A DNA stretch of 64,000 bases from Latilactobacillus sakei. Its GTDB lineage: Bacteria; Bacillota; Bacilli; Lactobacillales; Lactobacillaceae. This document shows positions 28,654 through 36,427 of this stretch, one piece after another. The position numbers and the translations under genes are program-made. A model generated the notes under the pieces. It searched no databases, was not told the DNA's origin, and saw only the letters and a list, made by a program, of their open reading frames with translations. Location: assembly GCA_002953655.1 (NCBI GenBank), contig CP025839.1, forward strand, positions 1,612,001-1,676,000, given 5' to 3'. Position 1 is the stretch's first letter. Every line of letters begins with the position of its first letter.

Positions 28654-29124
28654 ATGAAAATTTATTTTGCAAATGCACTCTTCTCACAAGCTGATTTTGA
28701 TTACAATACGCGTGTTGTTGCAGCGCTACGCCAAGCAATACCAACTTTAGATATCTATTTGCCCCAAGAAAACGCAGCAATCAATGATAAAGAAGCCTAC
28801 GCTAATTCCGAAATGATTGCCCAAGCCGATACAGAACAACTGGTCGCTAGCGACCTGGTCATCGCAGTCTTAGACGGTCCAACAATTGATGTTGGTGTTG
28901 CCAGCGAAATTGGTGTCGCATATACCCGCAACATCCCAATTATCGGGCTTTACACAGACAGTCGGCAACAAGGCGCCACGAATTCACAAAAAGTGGCCGC
29001 TTTGCAAACGATTGCTGAAAATCAATTCCATTACCTCAATCTCTATACGGTGGGCTTAATTAAATTAAATGGCACAATCGTTAACTCCGTCGACACTTTA
29101 ATCGAAACCGTTCAAAAATACTAA
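28654..29124 (+). CDS. nucleoside 2-deoxyribosyltransferase
   Basis: A 156-residue enzyme that exchanges bases between deoxyribonucleosides, a salvage activity common in lactobacilli. It has the N-terminal IYFANALFSQADFDYN, the Asp-bearing DLVIAVLDGPTIDVGV and the catalytic Glu in ASEIGVAY. GGAGG precedes ATG 28654. It is monocistronic and divergent from the DUF805 gene. Whether it prefers purines only or both base types cannot be read from the sequence. Confidence 0.92.
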   Translation: MKIYFANALFSQADFDYNTRVVAALRQAIPTLDIYLPQENAAINDKEAYANSEMIAQADTEQLVASDLVIAVLDGPTIDVGVASEIGVAYTRNIPIIGLYTDSRQQGATNSQKVAALQTIAENQFHYLNLYTVGLIKLNGTIVNSVDTLIETVQKY

Positions 29125-29157
29125 AAAATAGCGGCCACTAGTGCCGCTATTTTTGGG
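29124..29157. terminator. terminator after the deoxyribosyltransferase gene
   Basis: The hairpin AAAATAGCGGC / GCCGCTATTTTT directly follows the stop codon. Confidence 0.85.
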
Positions 29158-29210
29158 GGTTAAATTTCAAATGATTAATAAGATTATCAGTATTTCTGTT
29201 TGATGATGTA

Positions 29211-30164
29211 TTATTTGTTATTTTTTTGCATAATCCAAGCCGTCGATAAGTCCATTGCTGCTCTTGTTGCATGAGTCTTGTCTAAGGCGTTAACCATTAC
29301 AAAGTCATGAATCATACCTTGGAAGCGTACCTGCGTTACACCAACGCCTGCTTCTCGTAACTTGTTAGCATATGCTTCACCTTCGTCACGTAGAACGTCA
29401 GCTTCACCGTTTAATATCATTGCATCTGGAAGGTCTTTTAGATCATCTAGGCTTGCCCGTAATGGTGAAGCTGTGATTTGAGCACGTTCTTGCGGATCAG
29501 TTGTGTATTGGTCCCAGAACCATTGCATCCCTTCTTTTGTGAGGTAGTAGTTATCTGCAAACTGGTTATATGATGGTGTATCAAAGTTAGCATCTGTTAC
29601 TGGATAGTAAAGTAATTGTTGATTGATATGGATGCCTTGACGTTGCTTGGTCATTAACGTCATTACGGTTGCCATGTTACCACCAACGGAATCTCCAGCA
29701 ACAGTCAAACGATTAATATCAAAGTTCTCACTAGCCGCTAATTCCGGTAATTGTTGTAATGTTGCATAATTTTGTTCAATGGCAGTTGGATATTTAGCTT
29801 CAGGTGAAAGAGAGTATTCCGGAAAAACAACAACGGAATTTGTGCGTACAGCTAATTCTCGTACCAATTTATCATGGGTGTGGGCACTACCAAAAACCCA
29901 ACCAGCACCATGAATATAAAAGATAACGGGTAATTTAGCATAATTACCTGCTGGCCGAATGATACGAACATTAATTTCTCCCCATTTTCCAGTATCAGTA
30001 ATCTTATCTTTAATATCGACATTATATTTTTCAATTGATGAAGATTGAACCTTTTCCAATAAATCTCTTCCTTCAGATGGTTTTAATTCATAAATCCGAG
30101 GATGTGGTGCATTTGCTTCACTGAAATTTTTTGCTGCTGGTTCTAAAGTAATTTTATCTGACAT
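29211..30164 (-). CDS. alpha/beta hydrolase, hormone-sensitive-lipase type esterase
   Basis: A 317-residue cytosolic carboxylesterase. The oxyanion motif FYIHGAGW (HGGG type) and the nucleophile elbow GDSVGGN place it in the HSL group; Asp and His near the end (EADVLRDEGE, MIHDFVMVN) complete the triad. ATG 30164 has GGGAG 8 bases upstream; the frame also continues to 30245. It is divergent from an OhrR-like MarR gene, with two palindromes between them, so it is probably the regulator's target. The natural substrate is unknown. Confidence 0.9.
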   Translation of the reverse strand: MSDKITLEPAAKNFSEANAPHPRIYELKPSEGRDLLEKVQSSSIEKYNVDIKDKITDTGKWGEINVRIIRPAGNYAKLPVIFYIHGAGWVFGSAHTHDKLVRELAVRTNSVVVFPEYSLSPEAKYPTAIEQNYATLQQLPELAASENFDINRLTVAGDSVGGNMATVMTLMTKQRQGIHINQQLLYYPVTDANFDTPSYNQFADNYYLTKEGMQWFWDQYTTDPQERAQITASPLRASLDDLKDLPDAMILNGEADVLRDEGEAYANKLREAGVGVTQVRFQGMIHDFVMVNALDKTHATRAAMDLSTAWIMQKNNK

Positions 30165-30195
30165 ACGAAACACTCCCATGTTTATGTTATAATTT

Positions 30196-30249
30196 AACAA
30201 GTAAATCGTGCACGTCTTACTTGTTGTGATTATTATATCGCGCACGATA
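30196..30249. promoter_or_regulatory. twin palindromes between esterase and MarR/OhrR-like gene
   Basis: A 30-bp inverted repeat at 30196–30225 (arms AACAAGTA / TACTTGTT around a CGTGCACG core) pairs at 26 of 30 positions. A second one at 30234–30249 has arms ATATCG / CGATAT around CGCA. Both contain CG-TGCR-CG-like centres and lie in the divergent promoter region. They are the likely binding sites of the adjacent MarR protein, controlling both genes. Confidence 0.7.
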
Positions 30250-30298
30250 TTGTTGTCAACAATTAAACCTTATTTTTTTCAGAAAGGCTATGAGATTA

Positions 30299-30745
30299 AT
30301 GTCAGCACAAAACATTCGTACTTTAGAAGACCATTTTTGTTTTTCAGTCTATGCTACGTCCCATGCTATTCAACGATTATATAAATCAGAACTGGTAAAT
30401 CATGAGTTAACCTACCCTCAATATCTTGTCCTCGTTGTTTTATATGGACAAGAAGGTATGTCAGTAAAGAAAATTGGCCAACAATTAAACTTAGGGACCG
30501 GAACCATTACACCATTACTCAAGCGAATGGAAAAATTGGATTTAGTGATCAGAAAAAGAAATCCTGATGACGAACGTGGGACACTAGTTGCATTAACCTC
30601 AAAAGGAAACCAAGAACGGCTTGCGCTAGAAAAACTGCCCACTTTATTAGTTGATAACACGACACTAACAGACCAAGAATGGGAACAACTAACGACTTTG
30701 ACAAATAAATTGATGAATGAACTTATTCCCCAAAATCAGGACTAA
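30299..30745 (+). CDS. MarR-family regulator, OhrR-like
   Basis: A 148-residue winged-helix regulator. The segment DHFCFSVYATSHAIQRLYK followed by YPQYLVLVVLY matches the OhrR branch of MarR proteins, including the single reactive Cys near the N-terminus that senses organic peroxides in OhrR. The DNA-binding wing is KRNPDDERGTLVALT. The start could be ATG 30290 or ATG 30299. It is divergent from an esterase gene rather than next to ohr, so its regulon looks different from the classical one. Redox sensing is inference from the Cys. Confidence 0.85.
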   Translation: MSAQNIRTLEDHFCFSVYATSHAIQRLYKSELVNHELTYPQYLVLVVLYGQEGMSVKKIGQQLNLGTGTITPLLKRMEKLDLVIRKRNPDDERGTLVALTSKGNQERLALEKLPTLLVDNTTLTDQEWEQLTTLTNKLMNELIPQNQD

Positions 30746-30815
30746 TGAACTAATGACCAAAATCTTTATAGTCCGTTGAAGACGGTAGTGCGTTTTAAAT
30801 CACAAATTTTACCCT

Positions 30816-30863
30816 GAATGACCGTTAACTGTCTAAATCTAAAGTTGAAACGGTCATTTTTTT
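30816..30863 (+). terminator. terminator after the MarR gene
   Basis: The arms AATGACCGTT / AACGGTCATT enclose a 21-base loop and are followed by seven Ts. Confidence 0.75.
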
Positions 30864-30918
30864 GGTTTCAATTTTTAAATAAAGGCGTATGCTAGTCATC
30901 AAAAGGAGCTGATTTTAT

Positions 30919-31161
30919 ATGTATGATCAATCAACCAAAGAATATCGTTGCAATATTTGTCAACAAGCTATCACAGTCAACACCCCCTGTTGGACCAATA
31001 TTCAGTTACCTCCCAGCCGTTTCATGAACGGCTATATGGACATTCGCGAAACCTTAAAAAATACGAATGCGTCGATTATTTGTCAAAGTTGTGCCCAACT
31101 GATCAATAAGTCAATCGATTTAGATCAGATTCGAGCTCAAGTCTTAGCGACTAAATCGTGA
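30919..31161 (+). CDS. small zinc-ribbon-like protein
   Basis: An 80-residue protein with two Cys pairs, CNIC at residues 11–14 and CQSC at about 55–58, suitable for one zinc ion. AAAGGAG precedes ATG 30919. I do not recognise the family. It converges on the RNA gene described next, and no strong plus-strand terminator follows it. Confidence 0.75.
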   Translation: MYDQSTKEYRCNICQQAITVNTPCWTNIQLPPSRFMNGYMDIRETLKNTNASIICQSCAQLINKSIDLDQIRAQVLATKS

Positions 31162-31166
31162 CCATC

Positions 31167-31199
31167 AAAAAAGGATTCAAAGTTAGTTACTTTGAATCC
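31167..31199 (-). terminator. terminator of the candidate large RNA
   Basis: Read on the minus strand, GGATTCAAAGT-AACTA-ACTTTGAATCC is a perfect 11-bp stem followed by six Ts. The plus strand lacks a T tract, so the hairpin belongs to the minus-strand transcript. Confidence 0.9.
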
Positions 31200-31666
31200 C
31201 CTTATGTCGAGGTAGATAGCTTGGTTGATACTTGCTGATTCTGTTGTTTACTCTGGATAATGTTACACCTCAATACTATATTCAATTGTGATTAATCGTT
31301 TATTCTAACCCACTGCTTATCGTATTACTCGATCTAGTTTAGTCGTTTCTTGGTGATTGACTCTGCGTGCAGCTTCAGCGATAACGATTAAGGTTGCGTT
31401 TGTTACTGCTACGATATTCTTTAACAGACATCAGCCTCCGATATACTCGCACTTATACGCTTTGATCTTGCAATTAAGTTGTCATTGGACCCACTTCCTA
31501 GCAATCACTTAGTGTACTCTTACCAATCTTATCTTGCGATGTGTTGTTGTTATTTGGTTCTAAAGTTCTAATACGCTGTACTTCTTGAAACTTAGTACCT
31601 GACAAATACGGTGGTGCCTAACAAATGTGTTTCACTTGGTTTTGTTCTGCCAAGCTATCTTTCCTC
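31167..31666 (-). ncRNA. candidate large structured RNA (about 500 nt), possibly ROOL-like
   Basis: This stretch has no open frame over 60 codons on either strand but looks like a complete RNA gene. A promoter ends near 31673, and an 11-bp perfect terminator stem ends the transcript at 31199–31167. The first and last parts of the RNA pair: on the plus strand GAGG-T-AGATAGCTTGG (31209–31224) is complementary to CCAAGCTATCT-TT-CCTC (31650–31666), giving 4 + 11 base pairs around a small internal loop. Other long-range helices include 31292–31300 with 31383–31391 (9 bp) and 31353–31359 with 31502–31508 (7 bp). It does not look like RNase P RNA, tmRNA or 6S RNA. The size, A-rich linkers and lactobacillus host would fit ROOL RNA, but I cannot confirm that. 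A decayed gene is the alternative. Confidence 0.7.
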
Positions 31667-31672
31667 ACCATT

Positions 31673-31702
31673 AATATATCACCTTATGTAATCGGTTACA
31701 AC
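31673..31702 (-). promoter_or_regulatory. promoter with cre site for the candidate large RNA
   Basis: On the minus strand TTGTAA (31701–31696), 17 bases and TATATT (31678–31673), with a TG one base upstream of the -10, form an extended -10 promoter; transcription should begin near 31666. TGTAACCGATTACA (31700–31687) fits the cre consensus TGWAANCGNTNWCA perfectly and covers the -35 box, so carbon catabolite control by CcpA or a related LacI-family protein is likely. Confidence 0.8.
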
Positions 31703-31776
31703 TAAAACACCTCGAAATTTTGAATTAATTTTAAAAAGTTTTAAAACGTTGATATACCAGTATTTTAACCCAAAAT

Positions 31777-31824
31777 AAAAAGGCGATTTTGATAAGATTA
31801 ACTTATCGGAATCGTCTTTTTGAA
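31777..31824 (-). terminator. terminator of the mevalonate operon
   Basis: Read on the minus strand, AAAGACGATTCCGATAAG / CTTATCAAAATCGCCTTT with a TTAAT loop and T tract ends mvaS transcription and isolates the RNA gene promoter. Confidence 0.8.
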
Positions 31825-31942
31825 ACGTGCCTTATCAACCTGATTCTTGCGTTTAGCTACGTCAGTTAAATAATCGATCAACCCGATTATTTCCCTAACT
31901 AGGCTAATCCTCAGAATCATCCCGGTTGCTAAGCCACTCTAT
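31825..31942 (-). repeat. stop-codon hairpin repeat, copy B (after mvaS)
   Basis: The unit starts with the mvaS TAG stop (TAGAGTGG) and ends GGCACGTTT next to the operon terminator. The outer arms CTTATCAACC (31833–31842) and GGTTGCTAAG (31924–31933) pair, with one internal mismatch. GATTCT (31844–31849) pairs with AGAATC (31913–31918). The middle (31857–31912) aligns base for base with copy A in reverse complement, sharing TAGGCTA-TCCTCAGA. The arm sequences differ between copies but remain paired. Confidence 0.8.
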
Positions 31943-33102
31943 CTTGTCATATATATTCTTTCGTGGTCCTTCACGCCTTTTAGGATAATTGGCGCGTTGT
32001 CCATTGTCAGGTCAATTTCATATTCGCTACCGTCTTCTGGTAGTTCCGTTTGGAATTGGGTTTCGTATTCAACCATCGTCAGTTGACGACGCTTAGCTAA
32101 TAAGTCGGCATGTTTTTGCTTTGCTAATTGTTTTTCGAAACCGGGTTGTAAAATCCCTGTGAAAAATTCGCTAACGGCCCCTGACCCGTAACTGAAAAGA
32201 CCGATTCGATCGCCCGCTTCTAGATTAGTTGAATGTTCTAATAATGAAAGGAAGCCCAAATATAGTGCACCAGTATAGATATTCCCAATCTGACGACTGT
32301 ACAAGGTACTTTCAGCATAACGTTCTAAAAGTTGTGCTTGTTGTTCTTCAGTACCTTCATCTAGAATTGTCCGCAAGGCTTTTAACCCCATCTTAGTATA
32401 AGGTAAGTGGAAAGCTAAAGCCTTGAAATCAGCAATGGTCCGCCCCGTTTTAGCACGGTAATCCGCCCATGTTTTTTGGAAGAACTCGATGTATTGTTCT
32501 GTCGAATATTTGCCTCGTGCAAAGGCTTCTTTAGAATAGTTTGGCCGCCAGAAATCTTGAATATCTGCACTGTGGACACTCGTTTCTGGTTCCAGAACCA
32601 TCAAGCGTGGTTGGGCACTGACCAACATGGCAACGGCGCCGGCACCTTGTGTCACTTCGCCCGGTGTTTCTAAACCGTAGCGCGCAATATCAGAACCGAT
32701 GACCAATGCCTTTTGATCTGGATGAGCCGCAACATAATCATAGGCTGTCATTAAACCAGCTGTTGCCCCGTAACAAGCTTCCTTAATTTCAAAAGTCCGT
32801 GCATTGCTGAGGCCTAATAAGCGTTGAATATAGATAGCACCCGCTTTAGATTGGTCAATGCCTGATTCAGTGCCTAAAATCAACAATGAAATATTGTCGC
32901 GTGATTCGCCTTCTAATAAATCCAAAGCAGCATTAGCGCCCATTGTGACACTGTCTTGGCTTAATGGTGCAATCGCCATTTGATCTTGGCCAATCCCAAT
33001 TGTAAATTTATCAGGGTCAACACCGCGCGCATTTGCTAACATCATAAGATCTAAATAAGTATTTGGGGTAAAAAGACCCAATTTATCAATTCCAATTTGC
33101 AT
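31939..33102 (-). CDS. mvaS: hydroxymethylglutaryl-CoA synthase
   Basis: A 387-residue enzyme that condenses acetyl-CoA and acetoacetyl-CoA to HMG-CoA, the second step of the mevalonate pathway to isoprenoids. The nucleophilic Cys lies in IKEACYGATAGL, the general-base Glu near the start in QDQMAIAPLSQDSVTM, and LILGTESGIDQSKA is family-typical. GGAAG precedes ATG 33102. It is the last gene of thl–mvaA–mvaS and carries a hairpin repeat on its stop codon. Confidence 0.95.
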   Translation of the reverse strand: MQIGIDKLGLFTPNTYLDLMMLANARGVDPDKFTIGIGQDQMAIAPLSQDSVTMGANAALDLLEGESRDNISLLILGTESGIDQSKAGAIYIQRLLGLSNARTFEIKEACYGATAGLMTAYDYVAAHPDQKALVIGSDIARYGLETPGEVTQGAGAVAMLVSAQPRLMVLEPETSVHSADIQDFWRPNYSKEAFARGKYSTEQYIEFFQKTWADYRAKTGRTIADFKALAFHLPYTKMGLKALRTILDEGTEEQQAQLLERYAESTLYSRQIGNIYTGALYLGFLSLLEHSTNLEAGDRIGLFSYGSGAVSEFFTGILQPGFEKQLAKQKHADLLAKRRQLTMVEYETQFQTELPEDGSEYEIDLTMDNAPIILKGVKDHERIYMTR

Positions 33103-33116
33103 AATAAACTTCCAAT

Positions 33117-34385
33117 CTATCTGTTTTCAGCACGGATTTGACTTAATAAAGTCGTCGCTGTTTCAGTATTTAAGTGTGGTGCTTTTAATAATTGCGGTAA
33201 TAAAGTCGTTAATTCGCTGGCCGTTGCGCCAACTGCAATTGCGAGTGATTTAGCTTGGAGTGCCATATGACCTTTTTGAATCCCGTCTGAAACGAGAGCT
33301 TTCAAGGCCGCTAAATTCTGACCTAACCCGATGGCCGCAATCACGCCAGCTAATTCTTCAGCCGTTTCGATGGCCATTAAGCGTTGGGCAACTTGAACTG
33401 TCGGTAAAATCCCGATTGAACCGCCGACAATGCCGACTGGTAATGGGACGGCAATTTGACCGCACAGTTGATGATCAGCGGTCCACGACCAAGCCGTTAA
33501 GGGTTGATAATGCCCGGTACGCGCAGCATAACTGTGTGCACCAGCTTCAATCGCCCGCCAGTCATTACCAGTTGCCATAATCACAGCATCAATTCCGTTC
33601 ATAATGCCCTTATTGTGCGTCGTAGCTCGAGCCACGTCAAACTGAGCAAACTGAGTCGCGTCAATCAGCCGTTGCGCCACTGCTTCACCCGTTAAGGTCG
33701 CCGTCGCTAAAGTCGCCGGATTAAGCGTCACTGATGCTTTAACAACCGACCCAAAGGCAGCGTTCGTCAAAACGCTCAGCAAGATAGTCCCACCTAAAGT
33801 CGCTTGAACAGCATGCGCAATCGCTTCACAAATGGTATTCACAATATTGGCGCCCATCGCGGCTTTGGTATCAATTTCAAGATTTAATTTCAGAAAACGA
33901 TTTTCAACGATCGTCGTTGCAATTTTCTGCAAACCACCACCACGTTTAACAATTGACGGATGCGCTTTTTGGGCGACCGCTTGCAAAACAGTAAAGTGAT
34001 TATCCACCCATTTTACAGCATCTGCTAGCTGAGGTAAATCAGTTAAAACAACTTCACCAAACATCACCCGTCGGCTGTTTTCAATTGTAACGCCGCCATT
34101 TAGGCGCATCATCTTCGCGGCATTATTAGCTGCGGCAATCACTGATGGCTCTTCGATGGCCATTGGTACCTGATAAACCTTACCACCTACCATAACATCT
34201 TGCACAATGCCTAATGGCAAGTGATATTGGCCGATATAATTTTCAATCATACTATCGGCTAATTCATCTGCTAACGGTTGGCTTTGTGCCAAAAATTGTG
34301 CATCCTTTTCTGAAAGTTGGCTGGCTTCAACCAAGCGGGCTAACCGTTCTGATTTTGACAGTTGATAAAACTTTGGACTAGTCAT
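33117..34385 (-). CDS. mvaA: hydroxymethylglutaryl-CoA reductase, class II
   Basis: A 422-residue class II (bacterial) HMG-CoA reductase that makes mevalonate from HMG-CoA. The substrate Glu is in IEEPSVIAAANNAAKM, ENRFLKLNLEIDTKAAMGANIVNTICE is the CoA/dimer region and the catalytic Lys/Asp are in THNKGIMNGIDAV and MATGNDWRAIEAG. The ATG overlaps the thiolase stop codon by 8 bases, so the pair is translationally coupled. Class II enzymes usually prefer NAD(H) or accept both cofactors; the preference is not evident here. Confidence 0.95.
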   Translation of the reverse strand: MTSPKFYQLSKSERLARLVEASQLSEKDAQFLAQSQPLADELADSMIENYIGQYHLPLGIVQDVMVGGKVYQVPMAIEEPSVIAAANNAAKMMRLNGGVTIENSRRVMFGEVVLTDLPQLADAVKWVDNHFTVLQAVAQKAHPSIVKRGGGLQKIATTIVENRFLKLNLEIDTKAAMGANIVNTICEAIAHAVQATLGGTILLSVLTNAAFGSVVKASVTLNPATLATATLTGEAVAQRLIDATQFAQFDVARATTHNKGIMNGIDAVIMATGNDWRAIEAGAHSYAARTGHYQPLTAWSWTADHQLCGQIAVPLPVGIVGGSIGILPTVQVAQRLMAIETAEELAGVIAAIGLGQNLAALKALVSDGIQKGHMALQAKSLAIAVGATASELTTLLPQLLKAPHLNTETATTLLSQIRAENR

Positions 34386-35574
34386 TTAGCCACGCCTCGT
34401 TTAGTTGGATTTCATAAGCAATCCCTAAGCCGCCACCAATACATAATGAGGCGACCCCAGTTGTTTGGTTGGTCCGTTTTAATTGGTGCAACAACGTGGT
34501 CATAATTCGTGTGCCTGAAGCGCCAATTGGATGCCCTAAAGCAACCGCACCACCAGCAACGTTCACTTTAGCAGTGTCTAACGCTAAGCCATTTTGAACT
34601 GCCACGCTGGAGGCCGCAAAAGCTTCATTGATTTCAAATAAATCAATATCAGCGAGGGTTTGAGCTTGCTTAGCCAATAATTGTTGAATAGCAGGTACTG
34701 GCGTGTAACCCATGTAATTAGGATCCATGCCGACTTCTTGATAACCAACTAATGTTGCTTGGTAAACAAGGCCGAGTGCTTCGGCTTTTTCTTTAGACAT
34801 CACGATCATTGCCGATGCACCATCGTTAATCCCTGAAGCATTAGCCGCTGTAACGGTGCCGTCTGCTTGGAAAGCAGGTCGTAATTTTCCCATTGCTTCA
34901 AGTGTTGTATCAGGACGAATGCCTTCATCTTGACTCACTTCAAAAGTTGCCCGTCGTTGTTTCACAGTTACAGGGACGATTTCAGCATCAAACCACCCAG
35001 CTTGTGTCGCTTGAGCTGCCTTTTGATGTGATTCTAAGGCGAATGTATCTTGCATCAAACGTGTAATGCCGTATTTGGCAGCCACATTTTCAGCCGTAAT
35101 TCCCATTGGTTTATTGGTGAAGGCATCATTTAAACCTTCACTACTGATACTATCGACAACGGTTTGATCACCAAACTTGCTACCAAAACGCATTCCGTTA
35201 TTCAAATAAGGGGCTTGTGACATGCTTTCAGTCCCACCAACTAAAACAACATCGGCATCACCCATCACAATCGCACTTTGTGCAAGACGGATGGCCTTCA
35301 AACCAGAACCACAAACTTCATTCACAGTCATTGCAACGCTCGTTTGTGCTAAACCGCTGTTTAACGCGATCTGACGCGCCACGTTTTGCCCTGAACCAGC
35401 TTGTAAGACATTGCCAAAAATAGCTTGATCAATTTGGTCAGCTTCAATACCAGCTGCTTGAATGGCTGCTTTAGCCGCGATAGTCCCCAAATCGACTGCG
35501 GTTAAACTAGCTAATTGCCCGCCAAACTTCCCAATTGGTGTTCGTTTGGCACTCATAATGACTACTTCTTTCAT
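34378..35574 (-). CDS. thl: acetyl-CoA C-acetyltransferase (thiolase)
   Basis: A 398-residue biosynthetic thiolase that joins two acetyl-CoA molecules, the first step of the mevalonate pathway. The nucleophile is Cys in NEVCGSGLKAI, the His is in GHPIGASGTR, and the second Cys is in SLCIGGGLG. ATG 35574 is preceded by AGAGGG; a GTG at 35589 lies in frame but overlaps that site. It is the first gene of the upper-mevalonate operon. A 26-bp inverted repeat overlaps the promoter region. Confidence 0.94.
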   Translation of the reverse strand: MKEVVIMSAKRTPIGKFGGQLASLTAVDLGTIAAKAAIQAAGIEADQIDQAIFGNVLQAGSGQNVARQIALNSGLAQTSVAMTVNEVCGSGLKAIRLAQSAIVMGDADVVLVGGTESMSQAPYLNNGMRFGSKFGDQTVVDSISSEGLNDAFTNKPMGITAENVAAKYGITRLMQDTFALESHQKAAQATQAGWFDAEIVPVTVKQRRATFEVSQDEGIRPDTTLEAMGKLRPAFQADGTVTAANASGINDGASAMIVMSKEKAEALGLVYQATLVGYQEVGMDPNYMGYTPVPAIQQLLAKQAQTLADIDLFEINEAFAASSVAVQNGLALDTAKVNVAGGAVALGHPIGASGTRIMTTLLHQLKRTNQTTGVASLCIGGGLGIAYEIQLNEAWLND

Positions 35575-35617
35575 AATATCCCTCTTCACTTATAAGTCTA
35601 ATTATTACTATAACTAA

Positions 35618-35643
35618 AAATTTGGTAATTGTATGCCAAATTT
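35618..35643. promoter_or_regulatory. inverted repeat upstream of the mevalonate operon
   Basis: AAATTTGG and CCAAATTT are separated by 10 bases, 44 bases upstream of the thiolase start, and lie just before a TATAGT box on the minus strand. It could be an operator for a lipid- or isoprenoid-responsive regulator; no regulator gene is adjacent. Confidence 0.5.
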
Positions 35644-35768
35644 ACTTTTCTTTAACTAATTTTTAGGATTATTCTAAAAATGTTTACCATTTTAAGGTGG
35701 ATTTGGTTTACTCATTAACGTAAGCGATTCACCGGTGGCCTTACAATAAAAACTTGGAGGTTTTCAAT

Positions 35769-35981
35769 ATGCAAACAACATGGTTAACATCAACAATTGC
35801 GTTCGAATTACAAAACGAGGCCTATGAAGACGATCATCTCATGCGGCGTTTAAGCGCAGTCAAAGAAAACGTACAAGCCGACGAAATTCAAGCAGTTGGC
35901 GAAGCCCTTGCCAGTCTGCATGACGACGATCAATTTATCATGGCCGAACTGACAACCAAATCAGTTTATAACACTAAGTAA
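35769..35981 (+). CDS. DUF1659-like small protein
   Basis: A 70-residue protein (MQTTWLTSTIAFELQNEAYEDDHL …) with no cysteine or membrane segment. Its size and its pairing with a DUF2922 gene 32 bases downstream fit the DUF1659 family found in many Firmicutes. GGAGG lies 8 bases before ATG 35769. The function is unknown; the pair is probably one transcript. Confidence 0.7.
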   Translation: MQTTWLTSTIAFELQNEAYEDDHLMRRLSAVKENVQADEIQAVGEALASLHDDDQFIMAELTTKSVYNTK

Positions 35982-36013
35982 AAAACATACCAATTCTTTA
36001 GGAGGAATTCAAG

Positions 36014-36235
36014 ATGAAAGAACTTAATTTAGAATTTAAAACCAGTGTTAATAAGAACAAAACATTACGCCTACGCCAAGTCAACGAATCATTAACCCCT
36101 GAAGTGGTTAAAGCAGCAATGATTAAAATCGCCGACGCTAATCTCTTCGAAAAAGACGACGTCCAACTCTACAAAACACCAGTCGCAGCCAAATACGTTG
36201 AACGAATTGAAACACCAATCTTTTCAGATAAATAA
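36014..36235 (+). CDS. DUF2922 family small protein
   Basis: A 73-residue protein with the DUF2922 pattern: LNLEFKTSVNKNKTLRL, a helix TPEVVKAAMIKIADANLF and a closing strand KYVERIETPIF. AGGAGG precedes ATG 36014. It is the second gene of a two-gene operon with the DUF1659-like gene, an arrangement common in bacilli and lactobacilli. The function is unknown. Its stop codon starts a partial hairpin repeat. Confidence 0.8.
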   Translation: MKELNLEFKTSVNKNKTLRLRQVNESLTPEVVKAAMIKIADANLFEKDDVQLYKTPVAAKYVERIETPIFSDK

Positions 36236-36333
36236 GCGTCTGCATCAGTCAGGGATAGCCTGAGGATTAACAAAAGTTAGAATCCAAAAAACGCCCGGGA
36301 CAAATTCAAATTTGTTCCGGGCGTTTTTTTGCC
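36233..36333 (+). repeat. partial stop-codon hairpin repeat with terminator, copy E
   Basis: From the TAA stop the sequence TAAGCGTCTGC … CCTGAGGATTAACAA aligns with the start of copy D after galU (TAGAGTGCT … TTTGAGGATTAACAA). A terminator follows at 36288–36333 (ACGCCCGGGACAAATT with its complement, then seven Ts), at the place where copy D also has one. The closing GCACGTTT end is missing or diverged. Confidence 0.6.
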
Positions 36334-36377
36334 TTTATGGGTTCTTTAAATTTTAGCTTGTTCGCTTGTCACCATCC

Positions 36378-36406
36378 TTGACTTAGGTGTACGATGACCC
36401 TTATTA
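36378..36406 (+). promoter_or_regulatory. promoter of the HExxH membrane protein gene
   Basis: TTGACT (36378–36383), 17 bases, then TTATTA (36401–36406); the start of transcription would lie about 15 bases before ATG 36428. Confidence 0.55.
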
Positions 36407-36427
36407 AGTTATTAAGGTAGGTTTAGT

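Noticed and set aside
30770-30800. Repeat remnant after the MarR gene (GTAGTGCGTTTTAAA)
   Set aside because: It resembles only the end of the repeat and carries changes in the key GCACG bases.
31167-31666. RNase P RNA, tmRNA or 6S RNA
   Set aside because: The conserved RNase P segments, a tmRNA acceptor end with tag frame, and the 6S bubble layout were looked for and not found.
31200-31670. Short protein-like stretches on the minus strand of the RNA region, such as KNIVAVTNATLIVIAEAARRVNHQ and LEPNNNNTSQDKIGKSTL
   Set aside because: They lie in different frames, have no well-placed start or ribosome site, and are interrupted by stops. The complementary ends and long-range helices favour an RNA, though a decayed gene is not excluded.
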